Positions 43,651 through 54,158 of a DNA stretch of 64,000 bases are shown here, in pieces (positions within the stretch are counted from its first letter, which is position 1; each line of letters starts with the position of its first letter). The notes below the pieces were generated by a model. The model had not been told where the DNA came from and did not search any database. It worked only from the letters and a program-made list of their open reading frames with translations. The stretch is from Rattus norvegicus (lineage: Eukaryota > Chordata > Mammalia > Rodentia > Muridae), in NCBI RefSeq assembly GCF_036323735.1, contig NC_086038.1, forward strand, positions 24,896,001 to 24,960,000, given 5' to 3'. The translations under genes and the position numbers were made by a program.

Positions 43651-43737
43651 TAAATGAAGAGAAACTCAAAGCAGTTTTACTAAAATCAGGAAGACACTCT
43701 CTCCATACCTATGCAATAGAGTATTAAGTACTCTACA

Positions 43738-43830
43738 TACCTCCATATTCTTCTCCATGGCAACCCATCAGTTTGACCAACACCACTGGTTGGAAATTGT
43801 GTCTTTCTATACCACTCTTTTCATATCTAA
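43738..43830 (-). mobile_element. Inverted L1 ORF2 scrap inside the sense L1
   Basis: ATGGCAACCCATCAGTTTGA, CCAACACCACTGGTTGGAAA and TTGTGTCTTTCTATACCA are antisense L1. They parallel the antisense copy at about 22665-22712. Host ORF2 sequence with AATAGAGTA is found on both sides (about 43719 and 43835), as if duplicated. Confidence 0.6.
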
Positions 43831-44168
43831 GTAATAGAGTACTTTTAGTCTTAGCTAGAGCAATAAGACAAGGAGAACAAAGGGATAGAAATTGGAAAGG
43901 AAGAGGTCAACATGTGTTTATTTGCAGATGATATGATAGTATGCATAAGCTACTGGAAAATTCTACCTGGAAACTCCTACAGCTGATAAACACTTTGAGT
44001 GGAGTAGCTAGGTACAAAACTAACTCACCAAAACCCAGAAGCCCTTCTACATGGAAATGGAAAAAAAGACTTAGAAAGAAATCACAGAAACGACACCTCA
44101 ACAGCCTCAAATAATATATTGGGATAACTCTAATCAAGCAAGTGAAAGATTTGTATAGTAAAAGCATT

Positions 44169-44187
44169 AAGAAAATAAGAAATTTTT
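44169..44187. repeat. ID target-site duplication, left copy
   Basis: AAGAAAATAAGAAATTTTT recurs exactly at 44302-44320, and it follows TT. Confidence 0.93.
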
Positions 44188-44301
44188 GGGGTTGGGGATT
44201 TAGCTCAGTGGTAGAGCGCTTGCCTAGGAAGCGCAAGGCCCTGGGTTCGATCCCCAGCTCCGAAAAAAAAAAAGAACCAAAAAAAAAAAAAAAAGAAAGA
44301 A
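44188..44301 (+). repeat. ID SINE
   Basis: GGGGTTGGGGATTTAGCTCA, GTGGTAGAGCGCTTGCCTAG, GAAGCGCAAGGCCCTGGGTT and CGATCCCCAGCTCCG are followed by a long A-rich tail. Almost consensus, so recently inserted. It contains pol III A and B boxes but is not a tRNA gene. Confidence 0.96.
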
Positions 44302-44320
44302 AAGAAAATAAGAAATTTTT
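44302..44320. repeat. ID target-site duplication, right copy
   Basis: Exact match to 44169-44187. Confidence 0.93.
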
Positions 44321-45638
44321 GAAAGTGGAAAGTTTTTAAAGTGGGAAGTTCTCTCTCATGTGATCATGGGTCGTTAGGATTGATTTTGAAAAAGAAAAAG
44401 AAAAAAGGCCATCCTTCTAAAAGCAATATACAGATTTGGTGCAATCCTATCAAAATTCCAATACAATTCTTTGCAGACTTTGAAAAGAGTTTTCAACTTC
44501 ATATGGAAACACAAATAACCCAGGATAGCTAAAACACTCCTAAATGATAATAGAACTGCTGGAGATATCATCATCCCAAATTTCAAATTGTACCTGAGAG
44601 CTACAGTAATAAAACTAGTATAGTATTGTTATAAAACCAGACATGTTGGTCAATGGAACCCAGCTGAAGACACAGACATAAGCCCACACACTTATAGAAC
44701 GTATGATTTTGATAAAGAAACCAGAAATACACACTGGGGAAAAAAGACACAACTCCCAATCAGTGGTGCTGGTCGAACTGATGGTTGCATGTAGAAGAGT
44801 GCAAATAGATTCCTACTGGTCACCCTGCACAAAACTCAACTCCAAATGGACCAAAGATCTCAGCATAAAACTAGATACATTGAACCTGATAGAAGAGAAA
44901 GTGGGAAATAACCTTGAACTCATTGGCACAGGGAAAGACTTTCTGATCAGTACAGGCACTAAGATCAATACTACTAATAAATAGGACCTCATGAAATCAA
45001 AAAGCTTAGGTTCAGCAAAGGACACTGTCTTTCAGAAAAAGTGGTGGTCTAAGAATGGGAAAAGCTTTCTATCTACTACATAATATCTGAAATATATAAG
45101 AAAAACTCATAAAACTAGATATCAGGTAATCAAATAACCCAATTTAAAAATGGGATACAGTGCTAAACAGAGAATTCTCAAAAGAGAAAACTCAAATGGC
45201 TAGGAAACAAACAAAAAATGTTCAATATCTAATCATTCTGGAAATACTAATCAAAACCACTTTGAGATTTCACCCTGTACCAAACAGAGTGGCTAAGTGC
45301 AATAAAAACAAGTGACTGCCCATGCTGACAAGAATGTATAGGAAAGAGAACACTTGCCCATTGCTGCTAGGAATGCAAATTTGTACAGCCAATATGAAAA
45401 TCAGTATGGCTGTTTCTGAAGAAGAAGAAAATCAATCTACCTCCAGATCCAGCTATGCTTCTCTTGGGCATAAACTCAAAGATGCTTCATCTTACTACAG
45501 AGACACTTGCTCTACCAAGTTCATTGCTGCTGTACTCATAATAGCCTGAAACTGGAAACACCTTACATGTTCCTCAGTTGATGAACGGATAAAGAAAATA
45601 TGGTACACTTACACGATAAAGCAATGATCAACCATTTT

Positions 45639-45651
45639 TAAAAATTGAAAT
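45639..45651. repeat. Target-site duplication of truncated L1, left
   Basis: TAAAAATTGAAAT recurs exactly at 45913-45925. The site has the TT/AAAA form. Confidence 0.9.
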
Positions 45652-45912
45652 CATAGGTAGCAATGAATATCCTAGTAAGAGCACCAGTGGAAGGGGAAGC
45701 CCTGGGTCCTGCTAAGAGTGAACCCCCAGTGAACTAGACTGTTGGGGGGAGGGCGGCAATGGGGGGAGGGTGGGGAGGGGAACACCCATATAGAAGGGGA
45801 CGGGGAGGGATTAGGGGGATGTTTGCCCGGAAACCGGGAAAGGGAATAACACTCGAAATGTAAATAAGAAACACTCAAGTCAATAAAAAATAATAAAATA
45901 AAATAAAATAAA
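45652..45912 (+). mobile_element. Young L1, severely 5'-truncated (3' 261 bp only)
   Basis: It begins CATAGGTAGCAATGAATATC, as at 40651 in copy A, and continues through the G-rich tract, GGAAACCGGGAAAGGGAATA and AATAAA to an AATAAAATAAA-patterned tail. Flanked by a 13-bp duplication inside the older L1. A dead-on-arrival insertion of the same young family as copies A and B. Confidence 0.95.
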
Positions 45913-45925
45913 TAAAAATTGAAAT
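45913..45925. repeat. Target-site duplication of truncated L1, right
   Basis: Exact match to 45639-45651. Confidence 0.9.
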
Positions 45926-47424
45926 AATGAAAATTGCAAATGGATGTAACTAGAGAAAAATCATCCTGAATGAGGTACCCCAGACCCAGAAAGACAAATG
46001 AGATTTGTATTTGCTTGTATGTAGATATTAGCTGTTAAGTCAAACAACTAATCAACAATACAAAAAAAAAACCACACACACAAAAAACACAGTGAGTGGG
46101 TGAGTGGGTATAGAGTAAGGGACTTGGGGAGACAGTTAAATTCCCTATAGAAAACAGATACTTGGGAATGAAGGAGGAAGGAGGGGGGAGGACAGACAGA
46201 ATATCAAGAGCCATTTGAGGGCTAGTATGGAAACCTAATACAGTAGAAGTTTCCTAAACTTTCTACATCCATAAAGGCAATCTAAATGAAATCACCAAAT
46301 AATAGGCGAGACGGAGTCCCAACTAGACATCTATTATCACTAAATAAAGCTGCCAGTATGAGGATTGGGTTGCATCTAATTGATTTGCTGGCTGAAGGGG
46401 TCTCATGGGAACCCCCAAACCACCCAGGCTATAGATTGCTCTCCACAAACTCATAGCAAGACCCCCTTACTGAAGACAATGCCTACACAGCTACCTGCAC
46501 ATGGGTAGGTTGAGCCTACATAGAGCCTTCACCCCTACAAGCTAGTCTAGTGACTTTGGTACAGAAAAGTACTCTCAATGCTACCATAGAAGAAATACAA
46601 ACACCAATTGGCCATAAACTCTTTGCTCTACAATGGCGCCCTTCAAAATATGTTAGTTCAATGGCAGAACAAAGAGTGTGGGAGTAACCAACCAATAAAA
46701 TACTTGACTTAAGGCCTACTCCTAGAGATAGAACCCCTAACCAGACCGCTTAGATGACCAAAAACTTGAGACAAAACCCTAGGACCTAGGGTAAAATAAA
46801 GTATTACTGTTCTAAAAAAAAAAACAAAAAACAAAAAACAAAACTCCTAATGACATTCTGCAGTGTTCATAGAACAGTGCTTTGCTTAGTCATCCTTGGA
46901 TCCTTGGAGAAGCCTCCTCTTGATCAGATGAGCCACAGTCAGACATTACTCTGAGAGTGAAAGACCTTGGAACACTCAGTCTTTACTAAACAGGATACCT
47001 CCATCAATTCCCTCCCCTCAGGGCTCAGGAAGAGAAACTGACCTGTGCAAGACAAGGCTGAAGGAGTGTTCTTGATGTAGATGTGATGGCTTCCAGTTTA
47101 GCATTTTATGGGCTTCCTGAGGGTGTGAACAACTGGTCTCTGCATCAGTGTCTGTGTCTTGTGCCCTCTCTCAGGCTTTTTTTCCCTATACTAATGGACT
47201 AGTTTTTGTTGTCATGTAGTATCATATCATATCATCATCCTGTAGAAGCCTGTTTATTTTCTGAGAGAGAGGAAAGGGGTGGATCCAAAGCAGAGGGGAA
47301 GTGAAGAGGAACTGGGAGGAGTCAAGGGAGGGAAAACCAGTATCAGGATATACTGTGTGAGGAAAAAAATATCTATTTTCAATAAAAGGAAAAATAGGTT
47401 GAGAGTGTGGAATGGGGCAGTGGG

Positions 47425-47842
47425 TGTGCTGGCTGGTTTTGTGTGTCAACTTGACATAAGCTAGATTCATCAGAGAAGAAGGAGCCTCTGTTGGTAAAAT
47501 GCTTCCATGAGATCCAGCTGTTAGATACATTCTTAATTAGTGATCAGTGAGGGAGTGCCCAACCCATTGTGGGTGATTCCATTCCCTGGGCTGGTGGTCC
47601 TGGGTTCTATAAGTAATCAGATTGAGAAAGTCATGAGGAGCAAGCCAATAAGCAGCACCCCTCCATGGCCTCTGCATCAGCTCCGTGTCCCCAGATGCTG
47701 CTCTGTTTCAGTTCCTCTCCTGACTTCCTTTGGTGATGATGGCATTATGGAAGCATAAGCTGAATAAACCCTTTCCTCTCCAACTTGCTTCTTGGTCATG
47801 GTGTCTCCTTGCAACAATAGAAATCTTAACTAAGACAGTGGA
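47425..47842 (+). mobile_element. MaLR/LTR-like rodent repeat, best-preserved copy
   Basis: It starts TGTGCTGGCTGGTTTTGTG, then TCAACTTGACATAAGCTAGA, CTTCCATGAGATCCAGCTGT, CCCAACCCATTGTGGGTGAT, GGTGGTCCTGGGTTCTATAA, AGCAGCACCCCTCCATGGCC and GAATAAACCCTTTCCTCTCC. It ends TCTTAACTAAGACAG. A TG start, AATAAA near the end and dispersal in this window (30000, 41195) suggest a non-coding LTR. I cannot name the subfamily with certainty. Confidence 0.7.
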
Positions 47843-47963
47843 TAAATGTGTTTGCCGTGCAATTGTGAGGACCTGAGTTTGAATTCCTCTGACCTCTCAC
47901 ATACATAGAGAATGCATGTTCCACACTCACACAAGAATATGCACATACACAGAGGGAAATAAA
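47843..47963 (+). repeat. Truncated B4/B3-like SINE
   Basis: ATAAATGTGTTTGCCGTGCA, GTGAGGACCTGAGTTTGAAT and CCTCTGACCTCTCACATAC are the box B part and tail of a SINE. It runs into the GACAGA array. Confidence 0.6.
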
Positions 47964-47998
47964 GAGAGAGACAGAGACAGAGACAGAGACAGAGAGAT
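47964..47998. repeat. (GACAGA)n simple repeat
   Basis: Five to six GACAGA/GAGA units at the end of the preceding SINE. Confidence 0.93.
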
Positions 47999-48500
47999 GA
48001 AAAAAACTAAATAAATAAGCTAGTTCTTTACTCTTACACAAATAGTTCTATAATACCTCCTTTATCAGTACCTTAAACATAACTGAAGGACTCTGATTCT
48101 AGAGGACTTGCTAAGATTCTAAGGGACCATATGAGAACTCATTAATACTTTTCTAGACTTTGAAATAACCAATCTCTAAATATAATTTCTAAGACAGAAA
48201 AAGATAATCATTTTATGCTTTATACTTTATACACCTCTAGAAACAAATATTTCTATAATTACTCTCCTTCTACTAAATTTAAGTTCCACAGAAGTAATTG
48301 TGTTAGATTGTATTGCTAATTTTTGTTAACCATACAGGCCTGCTCCAAAGTCTTGCTAGATAAATGTCAAATGAATAAATTAAGTCTTAACAACGTGCTC
48401 CGTTCTTTTTTAAATAATCAAGAAGAATTTTATTGAGCCTTAATTTATTTCGTCCCAACTACTTCTTACATTGAAGCTTAAGACACCAAAGAACATGATT
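47999..48500. other. Intergenic DNA, no recognised feature
   Basis: AT-rich single-copy-looking sequence up to the insertion site of L1 copy B. It ends GATT, giving the TT/AAAA nick. Confidence 0.5.
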
Positions 48501-48515
48501 AAAAATACTAATGTA
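48501..48515. repeat. Target-site duplication of L1 copy B, left
   Basis: AAAAATACTAATGTA recurs exactly at 54951-54965. It follows TT, so the nick was TT/AAAA. Confidence 0.96.
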
Positions 48516-49215
48516 GACCCTGTGAGAGAGAGACCCAACCGCCTGGTCAGGTGGGCACTCCTGAGGCTGCAGAGCGGAAGAGACCACCAACACTGCTCAC
48601 CCCTGCCCACATCCCTGGCCCAAGAGGAAACTGTATAAGGCCTCTGGGCTCCCGTGGGGGAGGGCCCAGGAGCGGCAGGACCCCTGTGCCTGAGACACCG
48701 CCGGAACCTGAAAGAAACAGACCGGATAAACAGTTCTCTGCACCCAAATCCCGTGGGAGGGAGAGCTAAACCTTCAGAGAGGCAGACAAGCCTGGGAAAC
48801 CAGAAGTGACTGCTCCCTGCACACACATCTCGGACACCAGAGGAAAAAGCCAAAGACCATCTGGAACCCTGGTGCACTGAAGCTCCCGGAAGGGGCGGCA
48901 CAGGTCTTCCTGGTTACTGCCGCTGCAGAGAGCCCGTGGGCAGCACCCCACGAGCGAACCTGAGCCTCGGGACCACAGGTAAGACCAAATTTTCTGCTGC
49001 AAGAAAGCTGCCTGGTGAACTCAAGACACAGGCCCACAGGAACAGCTGAAGACCTGTAGAGAGGAAAAACTACACGCCCGAAAGCAGAACACTCTGTCCC
49101 CATAACTGACTGAAAGAGAGGAAAACAGGTCTACAGCACTCCTGTCACACAGGCTTATAGGACAGTCTAGCCACTGTCAGAAATAGCAGAACAAAGTAAC
49201 ACTAGAGATAATCTG
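48516..49215 (+). promoter_or_regulatory. L1 copy B 5' UTR / internal promoter region
   Basis: Nearly identical to the copy A 5' UTR, starting at GACCCTGTGAGAGAGAGACC. It shares the splice-donor-like CAG/GTAAGA (48976-48983) and the 109-codon antisense open frame (48774-49103). Missing the first 50 bp of copy A, so promoter strength may differ. Confidence 0.8.
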
Positions 49216-50271
49216 ATGGCGAGAGGCAAGCGCAGGAACCCAAGAAACAGAAACCAAGACTACATGGCACCATCGGAGCCCAATTCTCCCATCAAAACAA
49301 ACATGGAATATCCAAACACACCAGAAAAGCAAGATCTATTTTCAAAATCATATTTGATCATGATGCTGGAGGACTTCAAGAAAGACATGAAGAACTCCCT
49401 TAGAGAACAAGTAGAAGCCTACAGAGAGGAATCGCAAAAATCCCTGAAAGAATTCCAGGAAAACACAATCAAACAGTTGAAGGAATTAAAAATGGAAATA
49501 GAAGCAATCAAGAAAGAACACATGGAAACAACCCTGGATATAGAAAACCAAAAGAAGAGACAAGGAGCTGTAGATACAAGCCTCACCAACAGAATTCAAG
49601 AGATGGAAGAGAGAATCTCAGGAGCAGAAGATTCCATAGAAATCATTGACTCAACTGTCAAAGATAATGTAAAGCGGAAAAAGCTACTGGTCCAAAACAT
49701 ACAGGAAATCCAGGACTCAATGAGAAGATCAAACCTACGGATAATAGGTATAGAAGAGAGTGAAGACTCCCAGCTCAAAGGACCAGTAAATATCTTCAAC
49801 AAAATCATAGAAGAAAACTTCCCTAACCTAAAAAAAGAGATACCCATAGACATACAAGAAGCCTACAGAACTCCAAATAGATTGGACCAGAAAAGAAACA
49901 CCTCCCGTCACATAATTGTCAAAACACCAAACGCACAAAATAAAGAAAGAATATTAAAAGCAGTAAGGGAAAAAGGTCAAGTAACATATAAAGGGAGACC
50001 TATCAGAATCACACCAGACTTCTCGCCAGAAACTATGAAGGCCAGAAGATCCTGGACTGATGTCATACAGACCCTAAGAGAACACAAATGCCAGCCCAGG
50101 TTACTGTATCCAGCAAAACTCTCAATTAACATTGATGGAGAAGCCAAGATATTCCATGACAAAACCAAATTTACACAATATCTTTCTACAAATCCAGCAC
50201 TACAAAGGATAATAAATGGTAAAGCCCAACATAAGGAGGCAAGCTATACCCTAGAAGAAGCAAGAAACTAA
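49216..50271 (+). CDS. ORF1: L1 copy B ORF1 protein (RNA-binding chaperone)
   Basis: This 351-residue ORF1p has the same order of parts as copy A: a basic N-terminus, a coiled coil (about 46-169), an RRM-like domain (about 170-266) and a C-terminal domain (about 267-334). Differences from copy A are in the N-terminus (R at 6 and 10, AP at 18-19, I at 26, F at 42) and in the coiled coil, where DMKNSLREQVEAYREE replaces a 22-residue stretch, a net loss of six residues. Two later substitutions are V-to-I and T-to-A. The removed length is close to, but not exactly, one heptad, so it may change coiled-coil register locally. The frame is intact and the start codon context is the same as in copy A. 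Confidence 0.96.
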   Translation: MARGKRRNPRNRNQDYMAPSEPNSPIKTNMEYPNTPEKQDLFSKSYLIMMLEDFKKDMKNSLREQVEAYREESQKSLKEFQENTIKQLKELKMEIEAIKKEHMETTLDIENQKKRQGAVDTSLTNRIQEMEERISGAEDSIEIIDSTVKDNVKRKKLLVQNIQEIQDSMRRSNLRIIGIEESEDSQLKGPVNIFNKIIEENFPNLKKEIPIDIQEAYRTPNRLDQKRNTSRHIIVKTPNAQNKERILKAVREKGQVTYKGRPIRITPDFSPETMKARRSWTDVIQTLREHKCQPRLLYPAKLSINIDGEAKIFHDKTKFTQYLSTNPALQRIINGKAQHKEASYTLEEARN

Positions 50272-50330
50272 TCGTCTTGGCAACAAAACAAAGAGAATGA
50301 AAGCACACAAACATAACCTCACATCCAAAT

Positions 50331-53300
50331 ATGAATATAACGGGAAGCAATAATCACTATTCCTTAATATCTCTCAATATCAATGGCCTCAACTCCCCAA
50401 TAAAAAGACATAGATTAACAAACTGGATACGCAATGAGGACCCTGCATTCTGCTGCCTACAGGAAACACACCTCAGAGACAAAGACAGACACTACCTCAG
50501 AGTGAAAGGCTGGAAAACAACTTTCCAAGCAAATGGTCAGAAGAAGCAAGCTGGAGTAGCCATTCTAATATCAAATAAAATCAATTTCCAACTAAAAGTC
50601 ATCAAAAAAGATAAGGAAGGACACTTCATATTCATCAAAGGAAAAATCCACCAAGATGAACTCTCAATCCTAAATATCTATGCCCCAAATACAAGGGCAC
50701 CTACATACGTAAAAGAAACCTTACTAAAGCTCAAAACACACATTGCACCTCACACAATAATAGTGGGAGATTTCAACACACCACTCTCATCAATGGACAG
50801 ATCATGGAAACAGAAATTAAACAGTGATGTCGACAGACTAAGAGAAGTCATGAGCCAAATGGACTTAACGGATATTTATAGAACATTCTATCCTAAAGCA
50901 AAAGGATATACCTTCTTCTCAGCTCCTCATGGTACTTTCTCCAAAATTGACCATATAATTGGTCAAAAAACGGGCCTCAACAGGTACAGAAAGATAGAGA
51001 TAATCCCATGCGTGCTATCGGACCACCACGGCCTAAAACTGGTCTTCAATAACAATAAGGGAAGAATGCCCACATATACGTGGAAATTGAACAATGCTCT
51101 ACTCAATGATAACCTGGTCAAGGAAGAAATAAAGAAAGAAATTAAAAACTTTTTAGAATTTAATGAAAATGAAGATACAACATACCCAAACTTATGGGAC
51201 ACAATGAAAGCTGTGCTAAGAGGAAAACTCATAGCGCTGAGTGCCTGCAGAAAGAAACAGGAAAGAGCATATGTCAGCAGCTTGACAGCACACCTAAAAG
51301 CTCTAGAACAAAAAGAAGCAAATACACCCAGGAGGAGTAGAAGGCAGGAAATAATCAAACTCAGAGCTGAAATCTACCAAGTAGAAACAAAAAGGACCAT
51401 AGAAAGAATCAACAGAACCAAAAGTTGGTTCTTTGAGAAAATCAACAAGATAGATAAACCCTTAGCCAGACTAACGAGAGGACACAGAGAGTGCGTCCAA
51501 ATTAACAAAATTAGAAATGAAAAGGGAGACATAACTACAGATTCAGAGGAAATTCAAAAAATCATCAGATCTTACTATAAAAACCTATATTCAACAAAAT
51601 TTGAAAATCTTCAGGAAATGGACAATTTCCTAGACAGATACCAGGTATCGAAGTTAAATCAGGAACAGATAAACCAGTTAAACAACCCCATAACTCCTAA
51701 GGAAATAGAAGCAGTCATTAAAGGTCTCCCAACCAAAAAGAGCCCAGGTCCAGAAGGGTTTAGTGCAGAATTCTATCAAACCTTCATAGAAGACCTCATA
51801 CCAATATTATCCAAACTATTCCACAAAATTGAAACAGATGGAGCACTACCGAATTCCTTCTACGAAGCCACAATTACTCTTATACCTAAATCACACAAAG
51901 ACACAACAAAGAAAGAGAACTTCAGACCAATTTCCCTTATGAATATCGACGCAAAAATACTCAATAAAATTCTGGCAAACCGAATTCAAGAGCACATCAA
52001 AACAATCATCCACCATGATCAAGTAGGCTTCATCCCAGGCATGCAGGGATGGTTTAATATACGGAAAACCATCAACGTGATCCATCATATAAACAAACTG
52101 AAAGAACAAAACCACATGATCATTTCATTAGATGCTGAGAAAGCATTTGACAAAATTCAACACCCCTTCATGATAAAAGTCCTGGAAAGAATAGGAATTC
52201 AAGGCCCATACCTAAACATAGTAAAAGCCATATACAGCAAACCAGTTGCTAACATTAAACTAAATGGAGAGAAACTTGAAGCAATCCCACTAAAATCAGG
52301 GACTAGACAAGGCTGCCCACTCTCTCCCTACTTATTCAATATAGTTCTTGAAGTTCTAGCCAGAGCAATCAGACAACAAAAGGAGATCAAGGGGATACAG
52401 ATCGGAAAAGAAGAGGTCAAAATATCACTATTTGCAGATGATATGATAGTATATTTAAGTGATCCCAAAAGTTCCACCAGAGAACTACTAAAGCTGATAA
52501 ACAACTTCAGCAAAGTGGCTGGGTATAAAATTAACTCAAATAAATCAGTTGCCTTCCTCTATACAAAAGAGAAACAAGCCGAGAAAGAAATTAGGGAAAC
52601 GACACCCTTCATAATAGCCCCAAATAATATAAAGTACCTCGGTGTGACTTTAACCAAGCAAGTAAAAGATCTGTACAATAAGAACTTCAAGACACTGAGG
52701 AAAGAAATTGAAGAAGACCTCAGAAGATGGAAAGATCTCCCATGCTCATGGATTGGCAGGATTAATATAGTAAAAATGGCCATTTTACCAAAAGCAATCT
52801 ACAGATTCAATGCAATCCCCATCAAAATACCAATCCAATTCTTCAAAGAGTTAGACAGAACAATTTGCAAATTCATCTGGAATAACAAAAAACCCAGGAT
52901 AGCTAAAGCTATCCTCAACAATAAAAGGACTTCAGGGGGAATCACTATCCCTGATCTCAAGCAGTATTACAGAGCAATAGTGATAAAAACTGCATGGTAT
53001 TGGTACAGAGACAGACAGATAGACCAATGGAATAGAATTGAAGACCCAGAAATGAACCCACACACCTATGGTCACTTGATTTTTGACAAAGGAGCCAAAA
53101 CCATCCAATGGAAAAAAGATAGCATTTTCAGCAAGTGGTGCTGGTTCAACTGGAGGGCAACATGTAGAAGAATGCAGATCGATCCATGCTTATCACCCTG
53201 TACAAAGCTTAAGTCCAAGTGGATCAAGGACCTCCACATCAAACCAGACACACTCAAACTAATAGAAGAAAAACTAGGGAAGCATCTGGAACACATGGGC

Positions 53301-54158
53301 ACTGGAAAAAATTTCCTGAACAAAACACCAATGGCTTATGCTCTAAGATCAAGAATCGACAAATGGGATCTCATAAAACTGCAAAGCTTCTGTAAGGCAA
53401 AGGACACGGTGGTTAGGACAAAACGGCAACCAACAGATTGGGAAAAGATCTTTACCAATCCTACAACAGATAGAGGCCTTATATCCAAAATATACAAAGA
53501 ACTCAAGAAGTTAGACCGCAGGGAAACAAATAACCCTATTAAAAAATGGGGTTCAGAGCTAAACAAAGAATTCACAGCTGAGGAATGCCGAATGGCTGAG
53601 AAACACCTAAAGAAATGTTCAACATCTTTAGTCATAAGGGAAATGCAAATCAAAACAACCCTGAGATTTCACCTCACACCAGTGCGATTGGCTAAGATCA
53701 AAAACTCAGGTGACAGCAGATGCTGGCGAGGATGTGGAGAAAGAGGAACACTCCTCCATTGTTGGTGGGATTGCAGACTGGTAAAACCATTCTGGAAATC
53801 AGTCTGGAGGTTCCTCAGAAAATTGGACATTGAACTGCCTGAGGATCCAGCTATACCTCTCTTGGGCATATACCCAAAAGATGCCTCAACATATAAAAGA
53901 GACACGTGCTCCACTATGTTCATCGCAGCCTTATTTATAATAGCCAGAAAATGGAAAGAACCCAGATGCCCTTCAACAGAGGAATGGATACAGAAAATGT
54001 GGTACATCTACACAATGGAATATTACTCAGCTATCAAAAACAACGAGTTTATGAAATTCGTAGGCAAATGGTTGGAACTGGAAAATATCATCCTGAGTGA
54101 GCTAACCCAATCACAGAAAGACATACATGGTATGCACTCATTGATAAGTGGCTATTAG
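50331..54158 (+). CDS. ORF2: L1 copy B ORF2 protein (endonuclease and reverse transcriptase)
   Basis: 1275 residues, collinear with copy A and identical except at about ten positions: N90K, N107H, F238V, S286P, N349Y, D475E, Y586H, A658T, N728K and K902R (A to B). Endonuclease residues (N17, E45, D147, N149, D207, H232), the FADD at 701-704 and the CX3CX7HX4C knuckle (1131-1148) are all present. D475E falls in the conserved SPGPDG loop of the reverse transcriptase, where copy A has the usual Asp. At 658 copy B has the usual Thr (SGTRQGCPLSP). The protein acts in cis on its own RNA and in trans on SINE RNAs such as ID and B2. Probably functional, with D475E the main doubt. Confidence 0.97.
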   Translation: MNITGSNNHYSLISLNINGLNSPIKRHRLTNWIRNEDPAFCCLQETHLRDKDRHYLRVKGWKTTFQANGQKKQAGVAILISNKINFQLKVIKKDKEGHFIFIKGKIHQDELSILNIYAPNTRAPTYVKETLLKLKTHIAPHTIIVGDFNTPLSSMDRSWKQKLNSDVDRLREVMSQMDLTDIYRTFYPKAKGYTFFSAPHGTFSKIDHIIGQKTGLNRYRKIEIIPCVLSDHHGLKLVFNNNKGRMPTYTWKLNNALLNDNLVKEEIKKEIKNFLEFNENEDTTYPNLWDTMKAVLRGKLIALSACRKKQERAYVSSLTAHLKALEQKEANTPRRSRRQEIIKLRAEIYQVETKRTIERINRTKSWFFEKINKIDKPLARLTRGHRECVQINKIRNEKGDITTDSEEIQKIIRSYYKNLYSTKFENLQEMDNFLDRYQVSKLNQEQINQLNNPITPKEIEAVIKGLPTKKSPGPEGFSAEFYQTFIEDLIPILSKLFHKIETDGALPNSFYEATITLIPKSHKDTTKKENFRPISLMNIDAKILNKILANRIQEHIKTIIHHDQVGFIPGMQGWFNIRKTINVIHHINKLKEQNHMIISLDAEKAFDKIQHPFMIKVLERIGIQGPYLNIVKAIYSKPVANIKLNGEKLEAIPLKSGTRQGCPLSPYLFNIVLEVLARAIRQQKEIKGIQIGKEEVKISLFADDMIVYLSDPKSSTRELLKLINNFSKVAGYKINSNKSVAFLYTKEKQAEKEIRETTPFIIAPNNIKYLGVTLTKQVKDLYNKNFKTLRKEIEEDLRRWKDLPCSWIGRINIVKMAILPKAIYRFNAIPIKIPIQFFKELDRTICKFIWNNKKPRIAKAILNNKRTSGGITIPDLKQYYRAIVIKTAWYWYRDRQIDQWNRIEDPEMNPHTYGHLIFDKGAKTIQWKKDSIFSKWCWFNWRATCRRMQIDPCLSPCTKLKSKWIKDLHIKPDTLKLIEEKLGKHLEHMGTGKNFLNKTPMAYALRSRIDKWDLIKLQSFCKAKDTVVRTKRQPTDWEKIFTNPTTDRGLISKIYKELKKLDRRETNNPIKKWGSELNKEFTAEECRMAEKHLKKCSTSLVIREMQIKTTLRFHLTPVRLAKIKNSGDSRCWRGCGERGTLLHCWWDCRLVKPFWKSVWRFLRKLDIELPEDPAIPLLGIYPKDASTYKRDTCSTMFIAALFIIARKWKEPRCPSTEEWIQKMWYIYTMEYYSAIKNNEFMKFVGKWLELENIILSELTQSQKDIHGMHSLISGY

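Larger units (their letters stand above)
43655..47397 (+). mobile_element. Old L1, 5'-truncated, hosting two younger insertions
   Basis: Decayed ORF2 starts in the reverse transcriptase (AGAAACTCAAAGCAGTTTTA at about 43660; TTTGCAGATGATATGATAGT at about 43920, the FADD region). It runs to the ORF2 3' end near 45600, interrupted by an ID and a young truncated L1. ORF2 end sequence resumes at about 45926-45990 (CTAGAGAAAAATCATCCTGA). A long 3' UTR follows to TATTTTCAATAAAAGGAAAAA at about 47377-47397. Stops and indels abound, so it is a pseudo-element of an older rodent family. Confidence 0.8.

Noticed and set aside
44188..44262. tRNA gene suggested by A and B boxes
   Set aside because: The sequence is an ID SINE with an A-tail and a 19-bp target duplication. 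The same holds for the IDs at 7201, 30310, 30654 and 62711.
44703..44984. 93-codon plus-strand open frame
   Set aside because: It is a surviving fragment of ORF2 in the old L1 (the CTKLNSKWTKDLSIKLDTL stretch), not a gene.
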